Positions 45,559 to 54,738 are shown, counted from the first letter of the stretch. The stretch: 64,000 bases of DNA from Paenibacillus silvae (GCF_014639235.1 NZ_BMFU01000007.1:1-64000), one strand, 5' to 3'. Notes: generated by a model not told the origin, from the sequence alone. Program-made: numbers and translations.

Positions 45559-45595
45559 TGAAAAAACACCTTCCATGTCTAGCGTGGAAAGTGTT
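45559..45595 (-). terminator. Rho-independent terminator after the small membrane protein gene
   Basis: AACAC(C)TTCCATG / CGTGGAA(A)GTGTT (45565-45595), followed on the minus strand by TTTTTT. The 45373-45687 gap also contains a 62-codon frame (45388-45576), which runs through this hairpin and has no ribosome binding site, so I do not call it. Confidence 0.8.
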
Positions 45596-45687
45596 CGTTA
45601 TTACCATTGCATGTCCATATGTCTGTTGTATGCCAGGTTAGTTAATACTGCTTTGTACTCCATTACATTGCCACTACTATTGTCGCG

Positions 45688-45900
45688 TTATGAACCAAAC
45701 CATCCCGTAATCATCGCATAGTCTGTCATCAAAAATACGAGCAAACTGACAACTGTAAACCCGATGGCAAACAGATTTTTCTTCGGTGCCCGCAGTAAAC
45801 GGACCAATCCGATGAAGATCAGGATTGTAAACAGGATGACAAAGATATCAAATGCATTAAAATTCGATGTACTCGCCGTGGCAGCTTCTGCAAGCAGCAT
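45688..45900 (-). CDS. Small two-helix membrane protein, possibly DUF2759
   Basis: 70 residues from ATG 45900, which follows GGAGG by 11 nt; the frame is open 11 codons further but lacks a better site. Helices ~14-35 (FDIFVILFTILIFIGLVRLL) and ~41-61 (NLFAIGFTVVSLLVFLMTDY) flank a basic RAPKK turn. The layout recalls the DUF2759 family of Bacillales; I am not certain. It is monocistronic with its own terminator and its function is unknown. Confidence 0.65.
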   Translation of the reverse strand: MLLAEAATASTSNFNAFDIFVILFTILIFIGLVRLLRAPKKNLFAIGFTVVSLLVFLMTDYAMITGWFGS

Positions 45901-46298
45901 AGATAGACAGACCTCCTCACCATAGTTGAACAACTGATTAACGCATACCCTAAACTCTTCCTCTATGTTATCTGTACCCTGTTAGTAATGCAAGCCCTAT
46001 CATCCAGAAAAATGAAAAAAATCCAGCCTGACCTCTCTGCCCACGAAAGCTTGCCCCCTCTTATATGTAAACACTTTCATTAAATCACTCGATTCATGAA
46101 CATTTCGTATTTTTTGTCGACCACAACTGTAACTAGCGGCCGCTGCCCCTCACCAAATCATAGCCATTTCTTATCCCGAGAGGGCGATGACTCGGAAGAT
46201 GACTCCGAAGTGGAAAATGAAGCTGAATGAGGAGGAGTGTCTATAGACGTACTGTTCTCTATATACGTGATTACGCTCGTTGGAGGTGTTCCTATGAA

Positions 46299-46560
46299 GA
46301 CGTGGATTGGTGTGTGTGGGCGGTATGCTCTGAGGACGTGGGATCGGTGCGTGAGCGGTGTGCCCTGAGGACGTGGATTGGCGCGTGAACGGTGTGCCCT
46401 GAGGGCGTGGATTAGTGCGTGAGGGGTATGCCCTGAGGACGTGGATTAGTGCGTGAGCGGTATGCCCTGAGGACGTGGATTAGTGCGTGAGCGGTATGCC
46501 CTGAGGACGTGGATTAGTGCGTGAGCGGTATGCTCTGAAAGCGGGGATCGGTGCGTGGTA
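46299..46560. repeat. 34-bp direct tandem repeat array (about 7.5 units)
   Basis: A unit beginning GACGTGGATTAGTGCGTGAG and ending TATGCCCTGAG recurs without spacers. Units start near 46299, 46334, 46369, 46403, 46437, 46471 and 46505, with a decayed last unit to 46560. Units five and six are identical, while those at the left edge diverge most (one is 35 bp). The GC-rich block stands out from its surroundings. The adjacent DNA (45901-46298 and 46561-46814) shows no gene. Confidence 0.9.
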
Positions 46561-46814
46561 GTCGTGGTAACTAATCATGTTGGAGAGACGAAGCGCTAAC
46601 GATCTCCAGAAAGCTTATTTCGCCTAATATGACGTGTTTATAAATCTAACGAATCGAGGGAACCCTATTTTACTCAAAATCATCAAAACATAGCCTAATT
46701 CACACATTTTTGTTGGAATAGCATTCCTAGGAATCGTTAGAATTTTTCGCACCCATTAAATGCCTACAGCTGATGCGGCTGACCGACTTTGCTGAGTAAT
46801 TGGTACAACTTACG

Positions 46815-47375
46815 AATTTGAATTGTGATTTCTAGTTCTGACTTGCAACTTGCAAACTGCGAATGGCAAAAATCGTGACTAGAGGCTTGAGAATTTTGAA
46901 TTGTAAATTGTGAATTGCAAATCGCAGATTGCGAGTTTTGACTCTCGACTTGAGACTTGCGAACTGCGAGTGGCGTCTCGTATCTGGTGACTTTTGGCTT
47001 GTGCGTGTAACTTGATACTTGGGGTTCGGGCTTGTAACTTGAGACTTGTCACTTTTGGTTTCAGCCTGTAACTCCTGACTTTTAGCTGCAGCTTGTAACT
47101 CGTGACTTTTAGCTGCAGCTTGTAACTCGTGACTTTTACCTTGCGGCTTGTGGCTTGGATCTTGTGGCTTACGGCAGCTTTAATCTTGAAAACTGCGAAT
47201 AGCTGCTCGTGACTTGATACTTGAGAGCTGATACTTGAGACTTGAGACTTTCGAATTTTAAATTGTGACTTGCGGCTTGTAACCTGCGACTTGTGACTTG
47301 TCACTTTTGGCTTGTGACTTGCGGCTTGCCAACATACAGACTTATCACCAAACTTACAACTTATGCCTTGCAACG
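46815..47375. repeat. Degenerate heptanucleotide array, consensus AAGTCAC (minus strand)
   Basis: On the minus strand the block parses almost throughout into 7-mers such as AAGTCAC, AAGCCAA, AAGTGAC, AAGTCGC, AAGTCTC, AAGTATC, AAGTTAC and AATTCAC, with occasional 6- or 8-mers. Nested inside (about 47057-47145) is a ~27-bp higher-order unit present two to three times (GTAACTCGTGACTTTTAGC then TGCAGCTT on the plus strand). A 194-codon minus frame (46879-47463) is open only because AAGTCAC read in three frames (K-S-Q-V-T-S-H) contains no stop. Confidence 0.85.
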
Positions 47376-47519
47376 TACAGCTTGCTGCACATGGCAGAAA
47401 CGAATTCAACACGGACATAATGCAAAAAACCTTCTGCACCTGGGAGAGAGTGCGGATGATCATGCACAGCTCTTCTCAGGCGTTGAAGGTCTTTCTTCAG
47501 CTTATTACACGCTATAAGG

Positions 47520-50378
47520 TTAGTCTGCCAGTTGCAATGCCCGGCTTCGTTCCGTATCGCGCTCCAGAACAGGCTTCAGGTACTTGCCCGTGTATGAAGC
47601 TTCCACTTGAATGATATCCTCCGGCGTTCCTGTCGCTACAATCGTGCCGCCGCCGCTACCGCCTTCCGGCCCCAGGTCAACGATATAATCGGCTGTTTTA
47701 ATCACATCCAGATTATGCTCGATGACAAGCACGGATTCGCCTGAATCCACGAGGCGATGCAGTACGTTCAACAATCGATCGATATCATCAACATGCAACC
47801 CCGTTGTCGGCTCGTCCAGAATATAGATCGTTTTGCCGGTACTGCGTCGGTACAGCTCGGAAGCAAGCTTCACACGCTGTGCTTCACCACCGGACAATGT
47901 CGTTGCAGGTTGACCCAGATTAATGTAGCCCAGTCCAACATCCAGCAGCGTTTGCATTTTGCGGTGAATCTTCGGAATGTTCTCGAAAAATTGAGTTGCG
48001 TCCTCCACCGTCATTTCGAGCACATCTGCGATATTTTTATTTTTATACTTCACTTCCAGCGTTTCACGGTTGTAACGTTTGCCCTTGCAGACTTCACACG
48101 GTACGTATACATCCGGCAGGAAGTGCATCTCGATTTTGATAATGCCGTCTCCGCGGCAGGCTTCACAACGTCCACCTTTGATATTAAAGCTGAACCTGCC
48201 TTTTTTGTATCCGCGTACCTTCGCTTCGTTGGTCTGTGCAAACAGGTCACGAATATCGTCAAATACACCTGTATATGTGGCCGGGTTGGAACGCGGTGTG
48301 CGGCCGATTGGCGACTGGTCAATATCAATGACTTTATCAATATGCTCCAGTCCGCGAATCTCCTTATGCTGACCTGGGCGTACACGCGCACGATTCAGGT
48401 CACGCGCCAGCGTTTTGTACAAAATCTCGTTAATCAGTGTTGATTTACCCGAACCGGATACTCCGGTTACCGCAGTAAATACGCCGACCGGAATCTTCAC
48501 ATTCAGATTCTTCAGATTGTTTTCTTTCGCTCCGCGCACTTCCAGCCAGCGGTCACCCACACTTCGGCGCTCCGTACGAACCGGGATAAACTTCTTGCCG
48601 CTGAGATACTGACCCGTTAACGATTTCTCGTCGTTCATTATCTCCTCAGGTGTACCTTGCGACATGACGGTGCCGCCGTGAATACCTGCGCCTGGACCGA
48701 TGTCGATAATATAATCTGCCGCCATCATCGTATCCTCGTCATGTTCAACCACGATCAAGGTGTTTCCGATATCACGCATATGCGCCAGCGTAGAGATCAA
48801 ACGGTCATTATCCCGCTGGTGCAGACCAATACTCGGCTCATCCAGAATATAGAGTACCCCCATCAGACTGGAACCGATCTGCGTAGCCAATCTGATCCGT
48901 TGCGCTTCACCCCCGGATAATGTTCCGGCAGCACGGCTTAGCGTCAGATAATCCAGACCGACATTGACAAGGAATCCAAGGCGGCTGTTGATTTCTTTTA
49001 AAATCAGCTTCGCAATCGTCTGCTCTTTCTCCGTCAGCTGCAGTGAATCAAAGAAACGTCCCGCTTCACCGATCGACAGACCCGTTACATAAGCCATATT
49101 GTGGTCATTAATCGTAACTGCAAGGCTTTCGCGTTTCAAACGCTGTCCTTTACACGTACCACATGGCTTCGCACTCATATATCCTTCGATAAATTCACGG
49201 ATGCCTTCAGAAGCCGTTTCGCGATAACGGCGCTCCAGATTATTCACAATGCCTTCAAACGTAACCAGTGCTTCCTTGCGCTGACCAAAATCATTTTCGT
49301 AACGGAAACGGATTTTCTCCGAACCTGTGCCTTGCAATAGCTTGTTCATCTGATCGGCAGGCAGATCCTCCACAGGCACGTCCTGCGGAATGTTGAAATG
49401 CTCGCATACGGATCTGAGGAACTGTGGATAATACGTGGACGTTCCGCCTGTCCAGGCATCGAACGCTCCTTCTTCAATTGTTTTGCTGCGATCCGGTACA
49501 AGTAAATCCGGGTCTACAATCATTTTCACACCCAGACCGTCACAATCCGGGCAAGCACCAAACGGACTATTAAAAGAGAACATACGCGGTGCAAGCTCAT
49601 CAATGCTGAAGCCGCAAACCGGGCAGGCAAAGTTCGAACTGAATCGCAGCTCTTCTTCGCCAATGATGTCAACAAGCAGCTGCCCGCCGGACAGATTAAG
49701 CGCCGTTTCAATGGAATCCGCGAGGCGTGCCTGAACGTCATCCTTTACGACAATCCGGTCAACGACAACATCAATGGTGTGTTTTTTGTTTTTCTCCAAT
49801 TGAATGTCCTCTGACAGATCACGCAGTTCACCATTCACCCGCACACGGACAAAACCTTGTTTGGACACGTCAGCGAATACACTTTTGTGCTCACCTTTAC
49901 GTCCTGCAACAATCGGTGCGAGAATCTGCAGACGGGTACGTTCCGGGTACTGCATAATACGGTCCACCATCTGTTCCACCGTTTGCGATGTAATCTCGAT
50001 GCCATGATCCGGACAATGCGAGTGGCCGATACGCGCGAACAAAAGACGCAAATAATCGTAAATTTCGGTAACCGTCCCGACAGTGGAACGCGGGTTACGG
50101 CTTGTTGTTTTTTGATCTATCGAGATGGCAGGAGACAACCCTTCAATGGAATCCACATCCGGTTTCTCCATCTGGCCCAGGAACTGACGCGCATAAGCCG
50201 ACAATGACTCTACATAACGCCGCTGTCCTTCGGCATAGATCGTATCAAAGGCCAGCGAGGATTTGCCTGATCCGCTCAAGCCGGTCAATACGACAAACTT
50301 GTCACGCGGAATGGTAATATCAATGTTTTTCAGGTTATGCGCTCGCGCGCCTTTAATGACAATATTCTCGCTCGCCAA
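47520..50378 (-). CDS. uvrA: Excinuclease ABC subunit A
   Basis: 952 residues, the standard length. It is the damage-sensing ATPase of nucleotide excision repair. Two ABC modules are visible: P-loops GLSGSGKSSLAFD (near residue 32) and TGVSGSGKSTLINEIL (~640), signatures LSGGEAQRIRLA and LSGGEAQRVKLA. Zinc modules are CPVCGF...CPDCDG and CEACRGDG...CEVCKGKRY. The start is TTG 50378, with GAGAGG about 10 nt upstream. It follows uvrB in the same direction, separated by 206 nt with a strong palindrome. Confidence 0.98.
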   Translation of the reverse strand: MASENIVIKGARAHNLKNIDITIPRDKFVVLTGLSGSGKSSLAFDTIYAEGQRRYVESLSAYARQFLGQMEKPDVDSIEGLSPAISIDQKTTSRNPRSTVGTVTEIYDYLRLLFARIGHSHCPDHGIEITSQTVEQMVDRIMQYPERTRLQILAPIVAGRKGEHKSVFADVSKQGFVRVRVNGELRDLSEDIQLEKNKKHTIDVVVDRIVVKDDVQARLADSIETALNLSGGQLLVDIIGEEELRFSSNFACPVCGFSIDELAPRMFSFNSPFGACPDCDGLGVKMIVDPDLLVPDRSKTIEEGAFDAWTGGTSTYYPQFLRSVCEHFNIPQDVPVEDLPADQMNKLLQGTGSEKIRFRYENDFGQRKEALVTFEGIVNNLERRYRETASEGIREFIEGYMSAKPCGTCKGQRLKRESLAVTINDHNMAYVTGLSIGEAGRFFDSLQLTEKEQTIAKLILKEINSRLGFLVNVGLDYLTLSRAAGTLSGGEAQRIRLATQIGSSLMGVLYILDEPSIGLHQRDNDRLISTLAHMRDIGNTLIVVEHDEDTMMAADYIIDIGPGAGIHGGTVMSQGTPEEIMNDEKSLTGQYLSGKKFIPVRTERRSVGDRWLEVRGAKENNLKNLNVKIPVGVFTAVTGVSGSGKSTLINEILYKTLARDLNRARVRPGQHKEIRGLEHIDKVIDIDQSPIGRTPRSNPATYTGVFDDIRDLFAQTNEAKVRGYKKGRFSFNIKGGRCEACRGDGIIKIEMHFLPDVYVPCEVCKGKRYNRETLEVKYKNKNIADVLEMTVEDATQFFENIPKIHRKMQTLLDVGLGYINLGQPATTLSGGEAQRVKLASELYRRSTGKTIYILDEPTTGLHVDDIDRLLNVLHRLVDSGESVLVIEHNLDVIKTADYIVDLGPEGGSGGGTIVATGTPEDIIQVEASYTGKYLKPVLERDTERSRALQLAD

Positions 50379-50510
50379 TACTATTCATCCTCTCATTGCT
50401 AATCTATAAACCTTTTAACCAATTTTATCTGTTATACCAGTATTGACCTGATTACAACATTTCAATATGGAATAATATCGGATCATTTATGCCGGTTCAT
50501 TACTCAACAA

Positions 50511-50534
50511 GAGAACGGCCAATTGGCCGTTCTC
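50511..50534. terminator. Perfect 24-bp palindrome in the uvrB-uvrA gap
   Basis: GAGAACGGCC-AATT-GGCCGTTCTC, 50 nt after the uvrB stop. On the minus strand the hairpin is followed by TTGTTGAG rather than a T-run. It could be a leaky terminator or an mRNA end-protecting hairpin between uvrB and uvrA. Confidence 0.5.
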
Positions 50535-50584
50535 TTATCGCAAATTCTCCATCCAAGAACATCTTCTATCAAATTACGAACAAT

Positions 50585-52576
50585 CTATTCAGCTCGCAGC
50601 TCCAGCAGTGCATCACGCAGCTCGGCAGCACGCTCGAACTGAAGGTTTTTGGCTGCATCTTTCATCTCTGCTTCCAGACGCTGAATGAGCGACTGACGTT
50701 CCTTCTTCGACATCTTCTCGGCAGCGCCGGTCAGATACTCGTTTTTCGATTCGGCAACCTTCGTTGCCTCAATGACATCACGCACTTTTTTGCGAATCGT
50801 CTGTGGTGTTATGCCGTGCTTCTCATTGTATTCCATCTGTATGGCGCGGCGGCGCTCCGTCTCTTTCATCGCTTTATCCATGGAATCCGTCACTTTGTCA
50901 CCATACAAAATAACTTTACCATCGCTGTTCCGCGCCGCACGACCAATCGTTTGAATGAGCGAGCGCTCGGAACGCAGGAAACCTTCCTTATCGGCATCCA
51001 GAATCGCTACCAGTGATACTTCCGGCAGATCCAGACCTTCCCGCAGCAAATTGATCCCGATCAGGACGTGGAATGTCCCCAGCCTCAGATCACGCAGAAT
51101 GGCCATACGTTCGAGCGTTTTGATCTCGGAGTGCAGATATCGGACCTTGATGCCAATCTCTTTCAAATAATCCGTCAAGTCTTCCGACATCTTCTTCGTA
51201 AGCGTGGTGATCAGCACCCGCTCATCCTTCGCAATCCGGTCATGAATCTCGGCAATCAGATCATCAATCTGCCCCTTCGTCGGACGCAGCTCAATGACAG
51301 GATCAAGCAGACCGGTTGGACGAATGATCTGCTGCACCATCGTATCTGTATGCTCGATCTCATAAGGACCTGGGGTTGCCGAGACATAGATAATCTGGTT
51401 CATTTTCTCTTCAAATTCTTCGAATTTGAGCGGACGGTTATCCAGAGCAGATGGCAGCCTGAAACCGTGATCTACCAGCACCGTCTTTCTCGCCTGGTCA
51501 CCATTGTACATCGCCCGAATCTGCGGCAGGGTCACATGAGACTCATCGACCACAATCAGCATGTCATCCGGGAAATAATCGAGCAGAGTATACGGCGTAT
51601 CCCCACGCTCACGGAAAGTCAGCGGTCCGGAATAGTTCTCAATGCCCGAGCAGAAGCCCACTTCCTTCATCATCTCGATATCATACCGCGTACGCTGCTC
51701 CAGCCGCTGAGCCTCCAGCAGTTTGCCCTGCTCACGCAGCACTTCAAGACGTTCTTCCAGTTCACGCTCAATATTCACCAGCGCCACACGCATCGTCTCT
51801 TCCTGTGTTACGAAGTGAGATGCCGGGAAAATAGCAATATGCTCGCGCTCACCGATCAATTCACCCGTCAAAACATCAATTTCGGTAATTTTCTCAATCT
51901 CGTCTCCGAACAGTTCGACCCGAATCGCATGTTCACCCTTGGAAGCCGGGAATATCTCAATGACATCACCACGAACACGGAACGTGCCCCGCACAAAGTT
52001 AATATCATTCCGCTGGTACTGAATCTCCACCAGACGTGACAATATCTGATTGCGCGGCTTCTCCATGCCTACCCGCAGTGACAACAGCATGCTGGAATAA
52101 TCATGCGGCGAACCGAGACCGTATATACACGACACACTCGCTACAATAATGACATCCCTGCGCTCAAACAACGAGCTGGTCGCCGCGTGCCGCAGCTTGT
52201 CAATCTCTTCATTAATGCTTGAATCCTTCTCGATATACGTATCGGATGAAGGAATATAAGCTTCTGGCTGGTAGTAGTCATAGTAACTGACAAAATACTC
52301 TACCATGTTGTTCGGAAAAAATTCCTTGAACTCACTCGCCAGCTGCGCTGCCAGTGTCTTGTTGTGCGCAATAATCAGCGTAGGACGCTGCAGCTTGGCA
52401 ATCGTCTGTGCAATAGTAAATGTCTTGCCCGTACCCGTTGCACCCAGCAGTGTCTGGTATCTCTTCCCTTCCTGAACACCCTTCACCAATTCCTGAATGG
52501 CAGCAGGCTGATCACCCTGGGGAGAAAACTCTGACTCGATTTCGAACGTTTTGTCGCTCATAATAATATCGCTCAT
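50585..52576 (-). CDS. uvrB: Excinuclease ABC subunit B
   Basis: 663 residues. It is the helicase-like damage verification subunit that loads UvrC. Motifs: LLGATGTGKTFTIAQ (Walker A), the beta-hairpin YYDYYQPEAYIP, DESHVTLPQ (DEAD-type motif II), LREGLDLPEVSLVAILDADK, IQTIGRAARN, and a C-terminal UVR motif (LIQRLEAEMKDAAKNLQFE) for UvrC contact. The frame starts MSDIIMSD, so either of two ATGs is possible. It has its own promoter with a LexA-like box. Confidence 0.98.
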   Translation of the reverse strand: MSDIIMSDKTFEIESEFSPQGDQPAAIQELVKGVQEGKRYQTLLGATGTGKTFTIAQTIAKLQRPTLIIAHNKTLAAQLASEFKEFFPNNMVEYFVSYYDYYQPEAYIPSSDTYIEKDSSINEEIDKLRHAATSSLFERRDVIIVASVSCIYGLGSPHDYSSMLLSLRVGMEKPRNQILSRLVEIQYQRNDINFVRGTFRVRGDVIEIFPASKGEHAIRVELFGDEIEKITEIDVLTGELIGEREHIAIFPASHFVTQEETMRVALVNIERELEERLEVLREQGKLLEAQRLEQRTRYDIEMMKEVGFCSGIENYSGPLTFRERGDTPYTLLDYFPDDMLIVVDESHVTLPQIRAMYNGDQARKTVLVDHGFRLPSALDNRPLKFEEFEEKMNQIIYVSATPGPYEIEHTDTMVQQIIRPTGLLDPVIELRPTKGQIDDLIAEIHDRIAKDERVLITTLTKKMSEDLTDYLKEIGIKVRYLHSEIKTLERMAILRDLRLGTFHVLIGINLLREGLDLPEVSLVAILDADKEGFLRSERSLIQTIGRAARNSDGKVILYGDKVTDSMDKAMKETERRRAIQMEYNEKHGITPQTIRKKVRDVIEATKVAESKNEYLTGAAEKMSKKERQSLIQRLEAEMKDAAKNLQFERAAELRDALLELRAE

Positions 52577-52665
52577 TGCCGTATCTCACCCTATCGTCTA
52601 AAATAATAGTCACTATATATTGTCGAAGTTCCCCGAATTTCCAGTTGGGAAAACTTATAGTAATA

Positions 52666-52679
52666 GGAATATTTGTTCC
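52666..52679 (-). promoter_or_regulatory. LexA (SOS) box-like operator of uvrB
   Basis: On the minus strand GGAACAAATATTCC, an imperfect palindrome. Against the B. subtilis LexA consensus CGAACRNRYGTTYC it keeps GAAC and TTCC with the right 4-nt spacing and differs at the first base and at G10. It starts 7 nt downstream of the -10 box, around the transcription start, where a repressor would block uvrB. uvrB is an SOS gene in Bacillus. Confidence 0.6.
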
Positions 52680-52685
52680 CGTTCA

Positions 52686-52714
52686 ATTATACCTTGTTCG
52701 TTTTCGTGTTGCAA
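52686..52714 (-). promoter_or_regulatory. Sigma-A promoter of uvrBA
   Basis: On the minus strand TTGCAA (52709-52714), 17 nt, TATAAT (52686-52691): near-consensus, with transcription expected to start near 52680. It is the best promoter in the window outside rrn. Confidence 0.8.
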
Positions 52715-52745
52715 ACGTGAATTGAAGATAGGAGTGGGTTAATTT

Positions 52746-53546
52746 ATGGATATTGCGACACTTATCGGTATAATCGCCGGAATTGCCGCAGTCATCAGTG
52801 GTTTTCTGTGGGAAGGCGGACAGCTGTCAGGTCTGCTTCAGAAAACCGCTGCTTTAATTGTGTTCGGTGGAACGATTGCTGCTGTTGTGGCCAGCTTCCC
52901 CACATACCGTCTGCGTACGATACCTGCTGCATTGCGCATGGCGTTTGGACGTCATCGTTACGATTCCAAACAATGGGTGGAGGAACTGATTGAGATGTCC
53001 ACCATTGCCCGCAGATCGGGGGTGCTTGCTTTGGAGCGCAAAGTTGTAGATCATCCCAATCCATTTTTACAAGATGGCATCCAGATGGTGGTTGACGGAA
53101 CAGACCCGGATATTGTTCGCCAGATTCTGGAGATGGAGATTGACTCTGTCGAGCAGAAGCATGAAGGTTACGCCAAAATATTCGAAGCAGCCGGTGGCTA
53201 TGCCCCAACGATGGGTATCATCGGGACCGTAATGGGACTAATCCAGGTGCTTGGAAGCTTAACTGATCCCACGGGGCTCGGGCCAGCTATCGCTGTTGCT
53301 TTTACCGCGACCCTGTACGGGGTGGCCAGTGCCAACCTGATCTTCCTGCCTATCGCCTCCAAGATCAAGTCCAGAAGTGCTGACGAAGTTCAGGCGATGG
53401 AGATGATGCTCGAAGGTGTGCTTGCAATTCAGAACGGTGAGAATCCACAGCTTGTCCGCAAACGGCTGGAGTCTTTTACACTCGCACATCGTCAGGACGC
53501 ACCGTCACCACTGGCAAAGGAGGGATTGGATGAGTCGGCGCAGTAA
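52746..53546 (+). CDS. motA: Flagellar stator protein MotA
   Basis: 266 residues with four membrane helices in the MotA/TolQ/ExbB arrangement. The conserved segment EAAGGYAPTMGIIGTVMGLI then DPTGLGPAIAVAFTATLYGV covers helices three and four, with the prolines that face the MotB proton channel. It forms the ion-driven stator with MotB. AGGAG lies about 11 nt before ATG. The gene stands alone with motB, away from flagellar clusters, as usual in Bacillales. Confidence 0.95.
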   Translation: MDIATLIGIIAGIAAVISGFLWEGGQLSGLLQKTAALIVFGGTIAAVVASFPTYRLRTIPAALRMAFGRHRYDSKQWVEELIEMSTIARRSGVLALERKVVDHPNPFLQDGIQMVVDGTDPDIVRQILEMEIDSVEQKHEGYAKIFEAAGGYAPTMGIIGTVMGLIQVLGSLTDPTGLGPAIAVAFTATLYGVASANLIFLPIASKIKSRSADEVQAMEMMLEGVLAIQNGENPQLVRKRLESFTLAHRQDAPSPLAKEGLDESAQ

Positions 53547-54372
53547 ACGGCGTGCGAAACGTGAGACGGCTGACCATCGGGATCGGTGGATGATTACCTA
53601 TGCCGATCTTATTACGCTGCTGCTGATCTTTTTTGTCATCATGTACGCCATGAGCAATCTGGATACAGGTAAATACGACGTCGTTACCCAATCCCTTCAG
53701 AGCACTTTTAACAAATCCAACTCCATACTTGAACTGGGAAATGGACTCGGGGATACTCCCGGTCAAACAATCAGTAAAACACCTTCTGCCCAGGTTCAGG
53801 GGGAATCGGATGACAAACAGGAGAACCCTGCATCGGATTCGGAAAAAGATACCCCGGATGATACCAACCGTCCGCTTACCGAACGGGAAGAGCAGTTCAG
53901 AACACAGGAGCAGGAGCTGCAGAATCTGTTCAATGTGATTACCCAATATATTGAGGATAATAAACTGGAGAACCAGATTTATGTTGCGGACAAGCCGCAA
54001 GGTATCTCCATTACGCTCAGTGACCGATTTCTGTTTGACCAGGGACAGGCTGCACTGAAAAAGGATGCGGCACCTACACTCAGCAAACTTGCAAGCTTGT
54101 TTCGTAATCTTCAAATGGTCGTCAGTATCGAAGGGCATACGGACAATGTTCCGATTGGAGCAAACTCGACCTACAAGGATAACTGGGAGTTGTCTGGTGA
54201 ACGTGCATTATCGATCCTGCGTTTTTTTCTGGATAAAGAAAAACTTGATCCAGACCACTTCCAATATGCAGGATACGCAGATACTCGTCCAACCGGAGAT
54301 AACAAAACTCCTGCCGGACGGCAGAAAAACCGCCGGGTTGAAATTACCGTTCTTCGCCAGCTGCAGCCTTAG
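53530..54372 (+). CDS. motB: Flagellar stator protein MotB
   Basis: About 280 residues. The basic N-terminus SRRSKRRAKRE is followed by one helix, RWMITYADLITLLLIFFVIM, with the ion-carrying Asp26. A Gln/Glu-rich plug and linker (~55-145) leads to an OmpA-like peptidoglycan-binding domain (~150-275: SDRFLFDQGQAALKKDA, IEGHTDNVPIG, GRQKNRRVEI). The longer open frame from 53416 overlaps motA; ATG 53530 with AAAGGAGG upstream is right, giving a 17-nt overlap and translational coupling. Confidence 0.95.
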   Translation: MSRRSKRRAKRETADHRDRWMITYADLITLLLIFFVIMYAMSNLDTGKYDVVTQSLQSTFNKSNSILELGNGLGDTPGQTISKTPSAQVQGESDDKQENPASDSEKDTPDDTNRPLTEREEQFRTQEQELQNLFNVITQYIEDNKLENQIYVADKPQGISITLSDRFLFDQGQAALKKDAAPTLSKLASLFRNLQMVVSIEGHTDNVPIGANSTYKDNWELSGERALSILRFFLDKEKLDPDHFQYAGYADTRPTGDNKTPAGRQKNRRVEITVLRQLQP

Positions 54373-54514
54373 TTGATGACTGAATGTGATGCCTTCTAAT
54401 AAATCGAGCTTGTCTGTTCCGTTATGATGGAACCAATCATGCAGCTTCAAGAATGTGCTGCCCTGCATTATGACATGGTGGTATACTTTCGAATCTGTAG
54501 AGACTAGAAACAGC

Positions 54515-54564
54515 AAAAAGCACGTCCTGCGGTATGTTCATCTACCTGACAGACGTGCTTTTTT
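54515..54564. terminator. Bidirectional terminator after motB
   Basis: AAAAAGCACGTC (54515-54526) pairs with GACGTGCTTTTT (54552-54563), with a T-run on both strands. It ends motAB rightwards and can end the leftward transporter operon. Confidence 0.85.
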
Positions 54565-54738
54565 GATTTTATTTTTACCTACATTACCTATTCCTCTTTT
54601 ACCTACATCATCTCATCCTCTATTACCTAAACATCTAATCCTCTATATTATCTTTCGATCTAATCCTCTACTTAAATTCATTCGTCTATTCGTTTATTTA
54701 TCCACTCATCTATTGATTCTATGCTTGTTCTCGCATCA
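54565..54738. repeat. Pyrimidine-rich degenerate repeats
   Basis: The plus strand is almost free of G and repeats loosely around CCTCTATTACCTACATCTAA: TTACCTACAT, TTACCTATTCCTC, TTACCTACATCATCTCATCC and TCTAATCCTCTA recur. No gene was seen. On the transcribed (minus) strand it is a purine-rich 3' region directly after the transporter stop codon. Confidence 0.55.

Noticed and set aside
45388..45576. A 62-residue minus-strand protein downstream of the small membrane protein gene
   Set aside because: It contains the terminator hairpin of the upstream gene, has no Shine-Dalgarno and resembles nothing I know.
46299..46560. CRISPR array
   Set aside because: Repeats follow each other without spacers and no cas genes are present, so this is a simple tandem array.
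46879..47463. A 194-residue Lys/Ser/Gln-rich protein on the minus strand
   Set aside because: The frame is open only because the heptanucleotide repeat has no stop in this phase. There is no ribosome binding site and the composition is an artefact of the repeat.
53416..53529. N-terminal extension of MotB
   Set aside because: It lies inside motA and is not MotB-like. ATG 53530 follows AAAGGAGG and gives the canonical basic N-terminus.
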